The notes below the pieces were generated by a model. That model did no database searches. It was not told the origin of the DNA and saw nothing but the letters and a program-made list of their open reading frames with translations. Below are positions 49,595 through 58,387 of a stretch of DNA of 64,000 nt, in pieces (the stretch's first letter is position 1; every line of letters begins with the position of its first letter). The stretch covers positions 1,707 through 65,706 of the forward strand of contig JAEHKU010000003.1 in assembly GCA_016838825.1 (NCBI GenBank), read 5' to 3'. The DNA is from Nitrosopumilales archaeon (lineage in GTDB: Archaea > Thermoproteota > Nitrososphaeria > Nitrososphaerales > Nitrosopumilaceae). Made by a program: the position numbers and the translations under genes.

Positions 49595-50017
49595 TTACTT
49601 GGATAGTTTACGTGCGTTTTGTAAAAAATTGTTCAGTTCTTGTTTATTTTGTTCGAGTTTTGCAGCAACCTGCTGTTTTTGAGTAGCTGTATCTTGTAAA
49701 GCAACTTGCATTTCTTTAATTCTAGATTCAATATAATTAATCGTAGAATCTTTATCACGTTCTATGGCTGCTCCAGCACCTATATTCAGTATCATTTTCT
49801 CATTTGGAATGATTTTTGCTTTAGCGTATGCACCTAATCCAAGTGGAACAAGTGTTTCAAGGTGTTCATTTTCTGCTATTCCTCCAATAGATTCAATCGA
49901 GGAGGAAGCCTCTTGAATTACCTTTACTATAGTTCGTTCCTTTTGTATTAAATCAACTAGATAAGATTCAAGCATTTGAATCTGATAATAAATTGCTTGA
50001 AGTTGTTCTTCACTCAT
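49595..50017 (-). CDS. pfdA: prefoldin alpha subunit
   Basis: Alpha-class chaperone subunit of 140 residues, with two long coiled-coil helices (about 1-42 and 95-138) around a beta-hairpin core (LVPLGLGAYAKAKIIPNEKMILNIGAGAAIE), the four-strand pattern of prefoldin alpha. It partners the beta subunit at 20734-21129. It lies 13 bases upstream of FtsY, as in several archaeal genomes. Confidence 0.94.
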   Translation of the reverse strand: MSEEQLQAIYYQIQMLESYLVDLIQKERTIVKVIQEASSSIESIGGIAENEHLETLVPLGLGAYAKAKIIPNEKMILNIGAGAAIERDKDSTINYIESRIKEMQVALQDTATQKQQVAAKLEQNKQELNNFLQNARKLSK

Positions 50018-50148
50018 TTAGAAAAAAATGATCTCGATGCCTATAAATGCATTCTCAAACTGATTTTATCATAACAAAAAATCTATCTAAAAAAGTAATA
50101 TGATGAAAAAATTCCTTATTGAATTCATAAATAAAAAATAAAGGGTGG

Positions 50149-50772
50149 TTATCCTTTAACCTTTGAGAATCTGTTATCAACTTCTTCCCAATTTACTGTG
50201 TTCCACCAAGCAGAAACGTAATCAGGACGTTTGTTCTGATATTTCAGATAGTAAGCATGTTCCCAAACATCAAGGCCCAATAGAGGAATCAATCCTTCAG
50301 TTCTTGGACTTGTCTGATTTGGCATTGCTTTGTATTCTACTTTACTGCTTTCTGAATTGTATACTAACCATCCCCATCCACTGCCTTGTATGACTGCAGT
50401 ATTTTTTGAGAATGTATCCTTAAAGCTAGCAAAGCTTCCAAATGATGAATTTATGGCATCTGCTATAGACCCACCTGCTTCTCCACCACCACTGGGTTTC
50501 ATATTGTTCCAGAATAGTTTGTGGTTGTCATATCCACCGCCATTGAAGTTCAGTGCACCCTTCACATCGTCAGGTACCTGACTCAAATTAGAAAGAATCT
50601 CTGTGATGTCCTTATTTTGTAATTCTGAACTCAACTTTTCTAACGCTGCGTTCATTCCGTCTGTGTATTTTTGATGGTGCTTGGTGTGATGAATTTCCAT
50701 CGTTCTCGCATCAATATGTGGTTCTAAAGCATCGTATTTGTAAGGCATTTCAGGAAGTGTGTATTTTCCCAT
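50149..50772 (-). CDS. sodA: superoxide dismutase (Fe/Mn family)
   Basis: Converts superoxide to oxygen and hydrogen peroxide. The 207 residues carry the four metal ligands: His28 (EIHHTKHHQKY), His84 (GYDNHKLFW), Asp168 and His172 (GLDVWEHAYYLKY). The metal cannot be told from sequence alone. It is a cytosolic enzyme, important for an aerobic ammonia oxidiser. It is divergent from the subtilase gene, and a box A lies 21-30 bases upstream. Confidence 0.97.
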   Translation of the reverse strand: MGKYTLPEMPYKYDALEPHIDARTMEIHHTKHHQKYTDGMNAALEKLSSELQNKDITEILSNLSQVPDDVKGALNFNGGGYDNHKLFWNNMKPSGGGEAGGSIADAINSSFGSFASFKDTFSKNTAVIQGSGWGWLVYNSESSKVEYKAMPNQTSPRTEGLIPLLGLDVWEHAYYLKYQNKRPDYVSAWWNTVNWEEVDNRFSKVKG

Positions 50773-50792
50773 AAAATTTCATGTTGTGTAAC

Positions 50793-50802
50793 ATAATTTA
50801 TT
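50793..50802 (-). promoter_or_regulatory. box A of the superoxide dismutase gene
   Basis: AATAAATTAT on the minus strand, 21-30 bases upstream of the SOD start codon at 50772; a leaderless mRNA is likely. The 75-base gap to the subtilase gene also holds a plus-strand box (ATTTTATCC, about 50821-50829), making this a compact divergent promoter. Confidence 0.5.
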
Positions 50803-50847
50803 ACTTTAGTGAAACAATAGATTTTATCCATATACTGTAGACATACC

Positions 50848-52893
50848 ATGATGGAAAAACACAAAATAGTTTTTTTTTCTATTGTCATAATCGTAATAAG
50901 CTTCCTAATTTTTCAAAATTTTGTAAATAAGAATGACATCCAATTGTATTTAGATAAAAGTGGTCCTCTTATAGGTACAGAATATCCACGAAGTTTTGGA
51001 TTTGAAGGCAATGGAATTAAAATTGCAATTATCGATACTGGAATTGATTACAATCATCCAGATCTTTCTGGATATGAAAATGATGCTAAAGTCATAGGAG
51101 GATATGACTACATCGATAATGATGAAGATCCAATGGACACAAATGGACATGGGACTGAAGTTGCTGGAATCATTGCTGCTGATGGAAATTTAAAAGGAAT
51201 AGCACCTAAGGCAAAAATTTTAGCTTATCGAGTTTCTTCTGATGGAGAATCTGTTTCTACTGATTTAATAATCGATGCAATCCGTCAAGCAATCAAAGAT
51301 GACGTTGATATAATTAACATAAGTTTAGGAATAAACAAAACGAACGTAAGGTTAGATAACTCCATCAACGATGCAATAAAAGAAGGAGTAGTAGTTGTTA
51401 CTGCTGCAGGCAATCACGGGCCAGCCTTGGGAACAATAGGAAGTCCAGGAAGAACCATTAATTCTATAACAGTAGGTGCAAGCCTCAACAATAACACATC
51501 AAGTATTGCTTCAACGTTTACTATTGAAAACAAGCAGTACGAGGTCTTTCCTATGGAAGGTACTAAGCCACTGTCTGAATCTATATCAGCAAAAATCCTT
51601 TTTGGGAAATATGGCAGAGAACGAGATTTTAAAGAATTAGATGCACAAGATTCAATTTTACTAGTAGAAAGGGGTAGTGACAGGCTAGGTGAACTTGTAT
51701 ATTTTTCGGAAAAAGAGTATAATGCTGCACAAAATGGAGCTAAAGCTTTAGTTGTTTACAACAATCAACCGGGAAACTTTTTTGCCAAGTTGGAACATGA
51801 AGATGCTCCACCAAACTACAGTCCAAGTATTCCTGCGGTATCACTCTCAAGAGAAGAAGGATTAGAATTAAGAGATATATTGGAAAATGAAATCATTGGA
51901 AAATTAGATATTTTTTACCATCCGGATGTTGTGGCTCTTTTTAGTTCTCGTGGTCCTGTATCTCCTTTTTACATAAAACCTGATTTAGTAGCACCAGGCG
52001 CGTTCATAAATACAACATTGAACGGAGGAAAATACAATTTCACGAGTGGAACAAGTTTTGCCGCACCACATGTATCCGGGGCTGCAGCAATTCTTTTGCA
52101 AAAAGAACCGAATCTTGATCCAATTGAGATTGGTTCTATATTGGCAACTACTGCTGATCCAGTATTAGATCCGTATGGTATTCTAGTTCCGTCAGAATTA
52201 TCAGGTACTGGAAGACTAAATCTGACAAGAGCCTTTGATGCAAAAGTTGTTGTGGTACCTCATAGTCTAATCTTTAACCTTTCAACTAAAAATCCAGATC
52301 AGACTCATGCACTCAAGTTGAAAAGTCTGGATGGAGATTTGCCATCACTAGACATAGCATTCGAATTGCGAGATGATGAGATAGAATTTGATTATTATTT
52401 TGAAAATGAATACCTGAACATTCAAGCTAAATTAGTTAAAGAAAAAATTGGTGACTTTGAAGGAGTTCTTATTATCAGTGATAAAAAAACAAACTATCGT
52501 ATTCCAATCCTTATACACATAACAGAAGGGGGAATGAACATAACGGAAACAAATGGAGAGTTAAGTTTTGAATTAGTCCATCCTGAAAGCTGGTCATATG
52601 CAAAAATATCAATAACAAACAAAGACTCAGGTAAAACGTACAAAATTTCAAAAACTCCAACAAAAGATTCGACTCTTGCAATTTACGAAGCAGGTGAATA
52701 TTGGATTGAGACTCATATGACTACTAAAGGTGGAGTTGAAAGCATGTATGGAGTAATAGTTGTCAATAACCCATCTACCTCGAAAGGATTTGATATTTTT
52801 GATTCAATTGGGATTACACCAAAGCCTCTTCTTATAATTTCAGTAATAATTGGAGTAATGATAGTTATGGGAATAAAACTAGGCAGGACGTAG
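50848..52893 (+). CDS. membrane-anchored subtilisin-like serine protease (S8) with PA insert
   Basis: Cell-surface protease of 681 residues. A signal or anchor helix (about 7-26) is followed by the S8 domain: Asp63 (IIDTGIDYNHPDLSG), His101 (TNGHGTEVAGI), oxyanion Asn189 (TAAGNHGPA) and Ser403 (SGTSFAAPHVSGA). A protease-associated (PA) domain is inserted between about 225 and 345. A C-terminal beta-rich domain and a membrane helix (about 655-677) end the protein. It has no evident propeptide. It probably sits in the membrane with its catalytic domain outside, processing surface or nutrient proteins. The first two codons are ATG. Confidence 0.95.
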   Translation: MMEKHKIVFFSIVIIVISFLIFQNFVNKNDIQLYLDKSGPLIGTEYPRSFGFEGNGIKIAIIDTGIDYNHPDLSGYENDAKVIGGYDYIDNDEDPMDTNGHGTEVAGIIAADGNLKGIAPKAKILAYRVSSDGESVSTDLIIDAIRQAIKDDVDIINISLGINKTNVRLDNSINDAIKEGVVVVTAAGNHGPALGTIGSPGRTINSITVGASLNNNTSSIASTFTIENKQYEVFPMEGTKPLSESISAKILFGKYGRERDFKELDAQDSILLVERGSDRLGELVYFSEKEYNAAQNGAKALVVYNNQPGNFFAKLEHEDAPPNYSPSIPAVSLSREEGLELRDILENEIIGKLDIFYHPDVVALFSSRGPVSPFYIKPDLVAPGAFINTTLNGGKYNFTSGTSFAAPHVSGAAAILLQKEPNLDPIEIGSILATTADPVLDPYGILVPSELSGTGRLNLTRAFDAKVVVVPHSLIFNLSTKNPDQTHALKLKSLDGDLPSLDIAFELRDDEIEFDYYFENEYLNIQAKLVKEKIGDFEGVLIISDKKTNYRIPILIHITEGGMNITETNGELSFELVHPESWSYAKISITNKDSGKTYKISKTPTKDSTLAIYEAGEYWIETHMTTKGGVESMYGVIVVNNPSTSKGFDIFDSIGITPKPLLIISVIIGVMIVMGIKLGRT

Positions 52894-52897
52894 ATTG

Positions 52898-54499
52898 TTA
52901 TGAACCAAATGGTCCTGCTTTTTTGATTTCTTCTGGTACATTGTTAAATCTTCGGAAGTTGTCTACAAACATTTGTGCGAGTTTTCTAGCAGAGAGATCA
53001 TAAGCATCATCATCACTCCAAGTATTTCTAGAATTCAGTATTCCTGCTGGAACGTCTTGGCATGTAGTTGGAACGTCTAAATTGAATATGTTATCGTGTC
53101 TAAATTTTACTATATCAAGTGAACCGATAAGAGTTGCTGTGACCATTGCCCTACTATGTTTTATGCTAATTCTTTTTCCAACACCGTATGGACCTCCTGA
53201 CCAACCCGTATTAATCAAATAAACTTTGGTGTTGTATTTTGCTATCTTGTCACCAAGCATCTTAGCATAAACCGCAGCAGGCCTAGGCATAAATGGTGCT
53301 CCAAAACATTCAGAAAAAGTTGCGATGGGTTCTTTTATTCCACGTTCTGTTCCTGCGAGTTTGCTTGTATATCCCGACATGAAGTGATACATAGCACCTT
53401 CTTTGGTTAGCCTTGAAATGGGAGGTAATACGCCCAGTGCATCTGCTGTAAGAAATATGACCACTTTGGGGTGTGTGCCAACACTAGGAACAATGGCACC
53501 TGGTATGTAGTTTAGTGGATAAGCTGCTCTAGTGTTTTCAGTAAGGCTTGCATCATCAAAGTTAGGCTTTAACGTATCTTTTTGTATGACAACATTTTCT
53601 AGTACAGCGCCTTGTTTGATTGCATTCCATATTTGAGGCTCATTTTCTTTCTCGAGGTTAATACATTTAGCATAACAACCTCCTTCGAAATTAAAAATGC
53701 CTTTATCTGACCATCCATGTTCATCATCTCCAATTAACATTCTGTTAGGATCTGCAGAAAGACTAGTCTTTCCAGTACCTGAAAGGCCAAAGAATAATGC
53801 TGTATCACCATCTCTACCAACATTTGCTGAACAGTGCATTGGAAACACATTATGGGACGGGAGAATGTAATTCATAACTGAAAACATTGCCTTTTTCATT
53901 TCTCCTGCATACGAAGTTGCTCCAATTAGAACAATTTTTTTTAAGAAATTAATTAGAATAAAGGCATTAGAATTTGTATCATCAACTTCTGGAATTGCTT
54001 CAAAATCATTTATCGAAAGTAGAGTAAATTGTGGTTCATGTGAATCTAATTCTGCAGCTGATGGTCTAACAAAAATTTGACGAGCAAAAAGATTCTGCCA
54101 AGCACGGTCATTTATTACACGAATGGAAATTCTGTTTTGGCTTTCTGCTCCAACAAATCCATCAAAAACAAAGATTTCCTTGTTTTCTAAATGCTTTTTC
54201 ATCTTTTGAAAAATTTTCTCAAATTTTTCTTCTGAAAATGGGTGGTTTACGTTTCCCCAATCAACGTTACTATGAGTTTCATCATCATCTATTATGTATC
54301 TATCATGGGGTGATCTTCCGGTATATTTTCCTGTTTTTACGGAAAGTGAACCTGTGGAAGTAACAATCCCTTCATTTTTTTGAGTGGCAATTTCAACTAG
54401 AGTTTGTGGTGGAATATTTCTATGCACCTTAACAGATTTAATACCAAATTCTTCCATTTGTAAAAAAAACTTTGTCATACTGACTTTACCAAAATTCAA
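52898..54499 (-). CDS. pckA: phosphoenolpyruvate carboxykinase (ATP)
   Basis: Converts oxaloacetate and ATP to PEP and CO2, starting gluconeogenesis. The ATP-specific class is shown by FGLSGTGKTSLSADPNRMLIGDDEHGW (kinase-1 P-loop and acidic metal site), TGKYTGRSPHDRYI and AGTERGI with FGAPFMPRPAAVY. Many other archaea use the unrelated GTP form or PPDK. Start: TTG at 54499 gives 533 residues, with in-frame ATGs at 54478 and 54457; a TATATTAT-like box near 54535 favours the longest form. Convergent with the subtilase, 4 bases apart. Confidence 0.96.
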   Translation of the reverse strand: MNFGKVSMTKFFLQMEEFGIKSVKVHRNIPPQTLVEIATQKNEGIVTSTGSLSVKTGKYTGRSPHDRYIIDDDETHSNVDWGNVNHPFSEEKFEKIFQKMKKHLENKEIFVFDGFVGAESQNRISIRVINDRAWQNLFARQIFVRPSAAELDSHEPQFTLLSINDFEAIPEVDDTNSNAFILINFLKKIVLIGATSYAGEMKKAMFSVMNYILPSHNVFPMHCSANVGRDGDTALFFGLSGTGKTSLSADPNRMLIGDDEHGWSDKGIFNFEGGCYAKCINLEKENEPQIWNAIKQGAVLENVVIQKDTLKPNFDDASLTENTRAAYPLNYIPGAIVPSVGTHPKVVIFLTADALGVLPPISRLTKEGAMYHFMSGYTSKLAGTERGIKEPIATFSECFGAPFMPRPAAVYAKMLGDKIAKYNTKVYLINTGWSGGPYGVGKRISIKHSRAMVTATLIGSLDIVKFRHDNIFNLDVPTTCQDVPAGILNSRNTWSDDDAYDLSARKLAQMFVDNFRRFNNVPEEIKKAGPFGS

Positions 54500-54624
54500 T
54501 GGTAAGAATTCACATGGTGTGAGAAAAGCATTTTACATAATATAGGCATCAGACAAAAAAACCCATGCAATTCCTTTTTATCTCTTTCTAGTGGTAAGAT
54601 TCTGAATTTTATTTCTAGGAAACC

Positions 54625-54637
54625 TATTTATTTTAAA
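54625..54637 (+). promoter_or_regulatory. box A of the L32e-L19e operon
   Basis: TATTTATTTTAAA centred about 23 bases before the ATG at 54654, consistent with a leaderless transcript. Confidence 0.55.
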
Positions 54638-54653
54638 GTTCGAGATTCTCCGT

Positions 54654-55058
54654 ATGACTATTAATAAGGAACTTTTGTCTATGCGAGAAAAAGTCTCAAG
54701 TCATAAACCAAATTTTGTGAGACAAGAAAGCTGGCGATATAAGAGGATATCAGAGTCATGGAGAAAGCCAAAAGGAATTGATAATCATCAGAGAAAACAA
54801 AAAAGCCGTGGTCGACCAACCATTGTGAAAATTGGATATGGTGGACCAACTGCTGCAAAAGGATTACATCCATCAGGATATACCGATAATTTAATTCACA
54901 ACATAAAAGATTTAGAGGATCTAAACCCAAAAACTGATGGCCTAAGAATTGCTCATGGTGTGGGTAAGAAAAAACGACTCGAAATTCTGACCAAAGCCAT
55001 AGAGAAAAAATTCAAAGTATTTAATGCAAGGGTGTCAACTAGTGGTAGTAAATCTTAA
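54654..55058 (+). CDS. rpl32e: 50S ribosomal protein L32e (eL32)
   Basis: Large-subunit protein of 134 residues. Matches: FVRQESWRYKRISESWRKPKG and GYGGPTAAKGLHPSGYTDNLIHN, with GVGKKKRLEILTKAIEK at the end. It leads a two-gene unit with L19e, relocated from its common place between L6 and L18 in archaeal spc operons. Confidence 0.95.
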   Translation: MTINKELLSMREKVSSHKPNFVRQESWRYKRISESWRKPKGIDNHQRKQKSRGRPTIVKIGYGGPTAAKGLHPSGYTDNLIHNIKDLEDLNPKTDGLRIAHGVGKKKRLEILTKAIEKKFKVFNARVSTSGSKS

Positions 55059-55491
55059 AACTAAAAAGAGATTAGTCTCTAGAGTTTTAGGTGTAGGTGC
55101 AAATCGGATTAGATTCGATGTAGATCATTTAGATGATGCTGCCGATGCTATCACGCGCGACAACATTCGTAGTCTGATTACGGCAAATATGATATACATT
55201 CTACGAAAGGGAGGAACATCCAAAGGTAGAAAACGTTTTAAAAAATCACAAAAAAGAAAACGAGGTACAAAGCAGGGTTCAAAAAAAGGAGCAATTGGAG
55301 CTCGTGTAGGTAAAAAAGAAGTTTATGTCAAGAAAGTCCGAGCCTTGCGTCGTCAGTTGAAAGTAGTGAAAGATAGAAAAGAAATTACAAACGTGGATTA
55401 CTGGGGTTTATATAAAAAAGTGAGAGGCGGTCAGATTAGAAATCGTGCCCATCTACGAAGTTTAATAGCTGAAATTAGATCAAAAGCATAA
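55042..55491 (+). CDS. rpl19e: 50S ribosomal protein L19e (eL19)
   Basis: Large-subunit protein. The core VVNLKTKKRLVSRVLGVGAN starts at GTG 55042 and includes AITRDNIRSLITANMIYIL, the basic SKGRKRFKKSQKRKRGTKQGS and ITNVDYWGLYKKVRGGQI. The frame is open to an ATG at 55024 (adding MQGCQL), but the GTG start fits the conserved N-terminus better. It overlaps L32e by 17 bases from this start. Confidence 0.95.
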   Translation: MVVNLKTKKRLVSRVLGVGANRIRFDVDHLDDAADAITRDNIRSLITANMIYILRKGGTSKGRKRFKKSQKRKRGTKQGSKKGAIGARVGKKEVYVKKVRALRRQLKVVKDRKEITNVDYWGLYKKVRGGQIRNRAHLRSLIAEIRSKA

Positions 55492-55494
55492 AAA

Positions 55495-55794
55495 CTAAAA
55501 TCTATAGGTTCTTTTTTTTAACTCAAAGATTTTTTTATTTTTGATTTCAATCCCTTCTTTCAAGAGCATGCTAATTTTAACATCTTCACCAAAAGCATAT
55601 CCACCAACTTCCCCATTCGCTTTTACTACTCTATGACAAGGGACTATTACTGGATATGGGTTTTTGTTCATAATTTTCCCAATTATCCTTTGACCATCTT
55701 TAAGTCCCACTGCTTTTGCTAATTCACTATACGTAGTAACTTTCCCCGTTGGTACTTGAAGTAGTTTTTTGTAAACTTTTTCATCGATCTTCAA
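55495..55794 (-). CDS. ogt: methylated-DNA-protein cysteine methyltransferase, catalytic domain only
   Basis: Repairs O6-methylguanine by moving the methyl group to its own Cys. The 99 residues hold only the C-terminal catalytic fold: GKVTTYSELAKAVGLKDGQRI and IVPCHRVVKANGEVGG with active Cys53 in the PCHR motif. The usual N-terminal ribonuclease-like domain (about 60-80 residues) is missing. Because PCHR is intact it is not an Atl protein, which has Trp there. It overlaps DtdA by 4 bases. Confidence 0.92.
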   Translation of the reverse strand: MKIDEKVYKKLLQVPTGKVTTYSELAKAVGLKDGQRIIGKIMNKNPYPVIVPCHRVVKANGEVGGYAFGEDVKISMLLKEGIEIKNKKIFELKKRTYRF

Positions 55795-56567
55795 AGTTTG
55801 ATCATCTCAAGATCAGTATTTTCTATGAAACTTACTACTTTTTCTTTGTGCTTTCCCAAACCATTCCAATCCAATAAAGCAAATTTGGCCTCTCTATTTC
55901 GCTGTAGAATATGGGAAAACAATTCTTCATCAAGAAATTCTAAAGCATGTTTTGGTGCCACAGTTCCTAATGCAAATTCTCCCTCAATCAATTCTTTTGT
56001 AAATTTTTCAGGATAATGTGTACCACCAAAACAAATAGCCACGGGATATTTTTTTCCATTCTTTGAAATTGCTTCTACTGCAATGTTTGCAACAGACTGA
56101 CACAATTTTTTATTCTTCCACTCCTTCTCTGTAGTTCCAATCTCAATGAATAAAGCAGGTTTATTCAGAGCCGTTGGTCCATGATGTGTTGCCTCAATGG
56201 TTATTTGAAATGAAGAAAACTCGTTTCTTTTTTGCCATAAAGATTGAATATAGGTTTTCTGTAAATGTGGGTGTGGAATTGCTATCTGCTTTTTGTTTCC
56301 TCCATAATTAGCGTCAGAAAAATTTCCCGTGCTATGACATGTTAATGCTAAGGTATCACTTTCTGAGGCATGTTTTGAGAGAAAGATAAAACCATCATAG
56401 TCATATTTTTCCTCCAACCAGTCTGCCGAGATTGCAGGGGTTGGAATTTCAACTAAATCAAAATATCTACTCCGAAATATGCCATGTTCTTGTTTCATAT
56501 TTTGCGAAATGATGTAGGCCATATTTGATCCAGCAGGATCCAATTCATATGCGATGACCAATTGCAT
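55791..56567 (-). CDS. dtdA: D-aminoacyl-tRNA deacylase (archaeal DtdA/GEK1 type)
   Basis: Frees tRNA from D-amino acids so they do not enter proteins. The 258 residues fit the DtdA/GEK1 family: IFLSKHASESDTLALTCHSTGNF, TIEATHHGPTALNKPALFIEIGTTE, ICFGGTHYPEKFT. The clustered His residues (H in SKHAS, CHSTG, ATHHG, GGTHY) match its Zn site. It ends 4 bases into ogt and starts just upstream of SecE on the other strand. Confidence 0.93.
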   Translation of the reverse strand: MQLVIAYELDPAGSNMAYIISQNMKQEHGIFRSRYFDLVEIPTPAISADWLEEKYDYDGFIFLSKHASESDTLALTCHSTGNFSDANYGGNKKQIAIPHPHLQKTYIQSLWQKRNEFSSFQITIEATHHGPTALNKPALFIEIGTTEKEWKNKKLCQSVANIAVEAISKNGKKYPVAICFGGTHYPEKFTKELIEGEFALGTVAPKHALEFLDEELFSHILQRNREAKFALLDWNGLGKHKEKVVSFIENTDLEMIKL

Positions 56568-56607
56568 TGAGATAAAAGATATAAGTCCACTTTATTAAGC
56601 TCCACCA

Positions 56608-56781
56608 ATGTTTCATCCAAAACAAACTCTCAAGAATATGGCCAATACGATCAAGATTACGAAAAAATCAGACAAAGAAGATTACATGCAGCATATGAGA
56701 TTAGTTCTTCTGGGTATAGGTGGGGTTGGCTCAATTGGTTTTATAATTCAGTTCGTGTTTTCAGTAATTACATTTGGATAG
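56608..56781 (+). CDS. secE: protein translocase subunit SecE (Sec61 gamma)
   Basis: 57-residue single-pass subunit clamping SecY. The N-terminal amphipathic part TIKITKKSDKEDYMQHMRLV is followed by the membrane helix VLLGIGGVGSIGFIIQFVFS (about 33-52). It lies 6 bases upstream of Spt5, as in most archaea. Confidence 0.93.
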   Translation: MFHPKQTLKNMANTIKITKKSDKEDYMQHMRLVLLGIGGVGSIGFIIQFVFSVITFG

Positions 56782-56787
56782 ATTGAA

Positions 56788-57243
56788 TTGTCAGAGGAAA
56801 TAAAATCGCATTTTTTTGCTATAAGGACCACAGGAGGACAGGAAAAAATTGTTATGGGTTTGCTTGAGAATAGGATCAAATTAAAGAAAATCAACGTTCA
56901 ATCTGTTTTGCTTGTTGATAATCTCAAGGGATATGTGGTAGTTGAAGCAAATGATGCAAACGCAGCATATGATCTTATTCAGGGAATTAGACACGTACGA
57001 GGACAACTAAGAGGAGAATTACAGTTCAAGGATATAGAAGGATACCTGGTTAAGAAGTCAACCGTATCAGAACTCGAAGTTAATAAGACAGTTGAGATAA
57101 TTGGTGGCCCATTCAAGGGAATGAAAGCAACTGTAACAAGAGTTGATAAAGATAAGGAAGAAGTTACTATAATTTTACTTGATGCCCCATACCAATTACC
57201 TGTGACTGTAGATGCTAACTATCTCAAGCCAGTGGCTTCCTAG
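56788..57243 (+). CDS. spt5: transcription elongation factor Spt5 (NusG-like)
   Basis: Clamps RNA polymerase with Spt4 to keep it processive. The 151 residues hold the NGN domain (about 1-90, FFAIRTTGGQEKIVMGLLEN and IRHVRGQLRGELQFKDIEG) and a C-terminal KOW domain (about 98-148, VNKTVEIIGGPFKGMKATVTRVDKD). The start is TTG at 56788. It is in the order SecE-Spt5-L11. Confidence 0.96.
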   Translation: MSEEIKSHFFAIRTTGGQEKIVMGLLENRIKLKKINVQSVLLVDNLKGYVVVEANDANAAYDLIQGIRHVRGQLRGELQFKDIEGYLVKKSTVSELEVNKTVEIIGGPFKGMKATVTRVDKDKEEVTIILLDAPYQLPVTVDANYLKPVAS

Positions 57244-57250
57244 CAAGGAT

Positions 57251-57258
57251 TAAATTTA
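57251..57258 (+). promoter_or_regulatory. box A upstream of L11
   Basis: TAAATTTA, centred about 25 bases before the ATG at 57279, so L11 may have its own promoter in addition to the SecE-Spt5 transcript. Confidence 0.4.
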
Positions 57259-57278
57259 CAGTTTTAATTGCAAAAAAT

Positions 57279-57761
57279 ATGGCAGATGTTCAGGAAGTCT
57301 CAGCACTAGTTACCGGGGGTGCTGCTTCGGCGGGACCACCATTAGGTCCAACTCTTGGTCCACTTGGAGTTAATATTTTAGAGATCGTTAATGCAATAAA
57401 TGAAAAGACCAAGGATTTTGAAGGAATGAAGATTCCTGTAACAGTTTCTGTTGACATGGGTACCAAAAAATGGCAGGTTAAAGTTGGAATTCCATCTGCA
57501 TCATCTCTTCTACTAAAGGAAGCTGGAATACAAAAGGGATCAGGAGCTTCAGGTTCTGATTGGGTAGGGGACATACCAATGGATGCTATAGTTAAAACTG
57601 CTAAGGTAAAGTTGGAGTCTTCTTATGCTAATACATTAAAATCGGTTGCAAAAGAAATTGTTGGTTCGTGCTTACCTCTTGGAGTGAAAATTGAAGGTAA
57701 GAATCCCAAAGACATTACAGCTGAAATTAATGAAGGCAAATGGGACAAAAAATTCAACTAG
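57279..57761 (+). CDS. rpl11: 50S ribosomal protein L11 (uL11)
   Basis: Forms the GTPase-associated region with L10. The 160 residues include VTGGAASAGPPLGPTLGPLG and MKIPVTVSVDMGTKKWQVKVG, then SGSDWVGDIPMDAIVKTAK. Its 3' end overlaps the opposite-strand Lrp gene by 8 bases. Confidence 0.96.
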   Translation: MADVQEVSALVTGGAASAGPPLGPTLGPLGVNILEIVNAINEKTKDFEGMKIPVTVSVDMGTKKWQVKVGIPSASSLLLKEAGIQKGSGASGSDWVGDIPMDAIVKTAKVKLESSYANTLKSVAKEIVGSCLPLGVKIEGKNPKDITAEINEGKWDKKFN

Positions 57762-58221
57762 TCTTTTGGTTCGATAAATAATAGGGATCTTTTTCTGTTC
57801 GTTGCAATTCTACAAAAGTTTCAGTATTTTGTATCCCGTCAATTTTACCAATCTTATCAATTACAATACTATGGAGTTCTTCTAAATTAGTAGCGTGTAC
57901 TCTTATCATAATATCAAATCTTCCAGTTACTTCAGAAATAGTTACTACCTCATGAGTTTTCATAAGCTCTTGATGAATTGAATCTTTAAGCTTAGGATCT
58001 CTGTTAATACCAACCGTGGCCTTTACAGTAATACCCAATAAAGTGTCATCAACTATAATGGTAAACTTTGTAATTAGTTTCTTCCTGACAAGTCTTTTTA
58101 TTCTACTATATAATACTGAAGCATTAATTCCCAGTTTTTTAGAGAGGTTTGGAACCGAAATACTACCATCTTTTGTTAATTCATAAAGTAATTTTTTATC
58201 AAGTTCATCAAATGAGCGCAA
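57754..58221 (-). CDS. Lrp/AsnC-family transcription regulator
   Basis: DNA-binding regulator of 155 residues. The helix-turn-helix region (about 5-50, LLYELTKDGSISVPNLSKKL and SVLYSRIKRLVRKKL) is followed by the RAM effector domain (about 65-140, GITVKATVGINRDPKLKDSI and ITEVTGRFDIMIRVHATNLE). It sits on the minus strand between L11 and L1, interrupting the ribosomal stalk gene string. Its amino-acid ligand and targets are unknown. Confidence 0.94.
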   Translation of the reverse strand: MRSFDELDKKLLYELTKDGSISVPNLSKKLGINASVLYSRIKRLVRKKLITKFTIIVDDTLLGITVKATVGINRDPKLKDSIHQELMKTHEVVTISEVTGRFDIMIRVHATNLEELHSIVIDKIGKIDGIQNTETFVELQRTEKDPYYLSNQKTS

Positions 58222-58356
58222 GACTTTACGAAATAGTTTTTTAGGATTTAATAAATGTAGGTTTTAACTAAATTAATTTCCGTTCTTATAATAGAAATTT
58301 AAAATATGAAATTTTTTGTAGTTTAGATTATTATCGTCTACTAAGTCTGTAAACGA

Positions 58357-58364
58357 TTTTAAAG
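58357..58364 (+). promoter_or_regulatory. box A upstream of L1
   Basis: TTTTAAAG, centred about 27 bases before the TTG start at 58388. Confidence 0.5.
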
Positions 58365-58387
58365 AGGGATTCGAAAGCATTTGCATA

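Noticed and set aside
50018-50148. A 13-codon ATG ATG AAA frame between prefoldin alpha and superoxide dismutase
   Set aside because: Too short, low complexity AT-rich sequence; nothing else supports translation.
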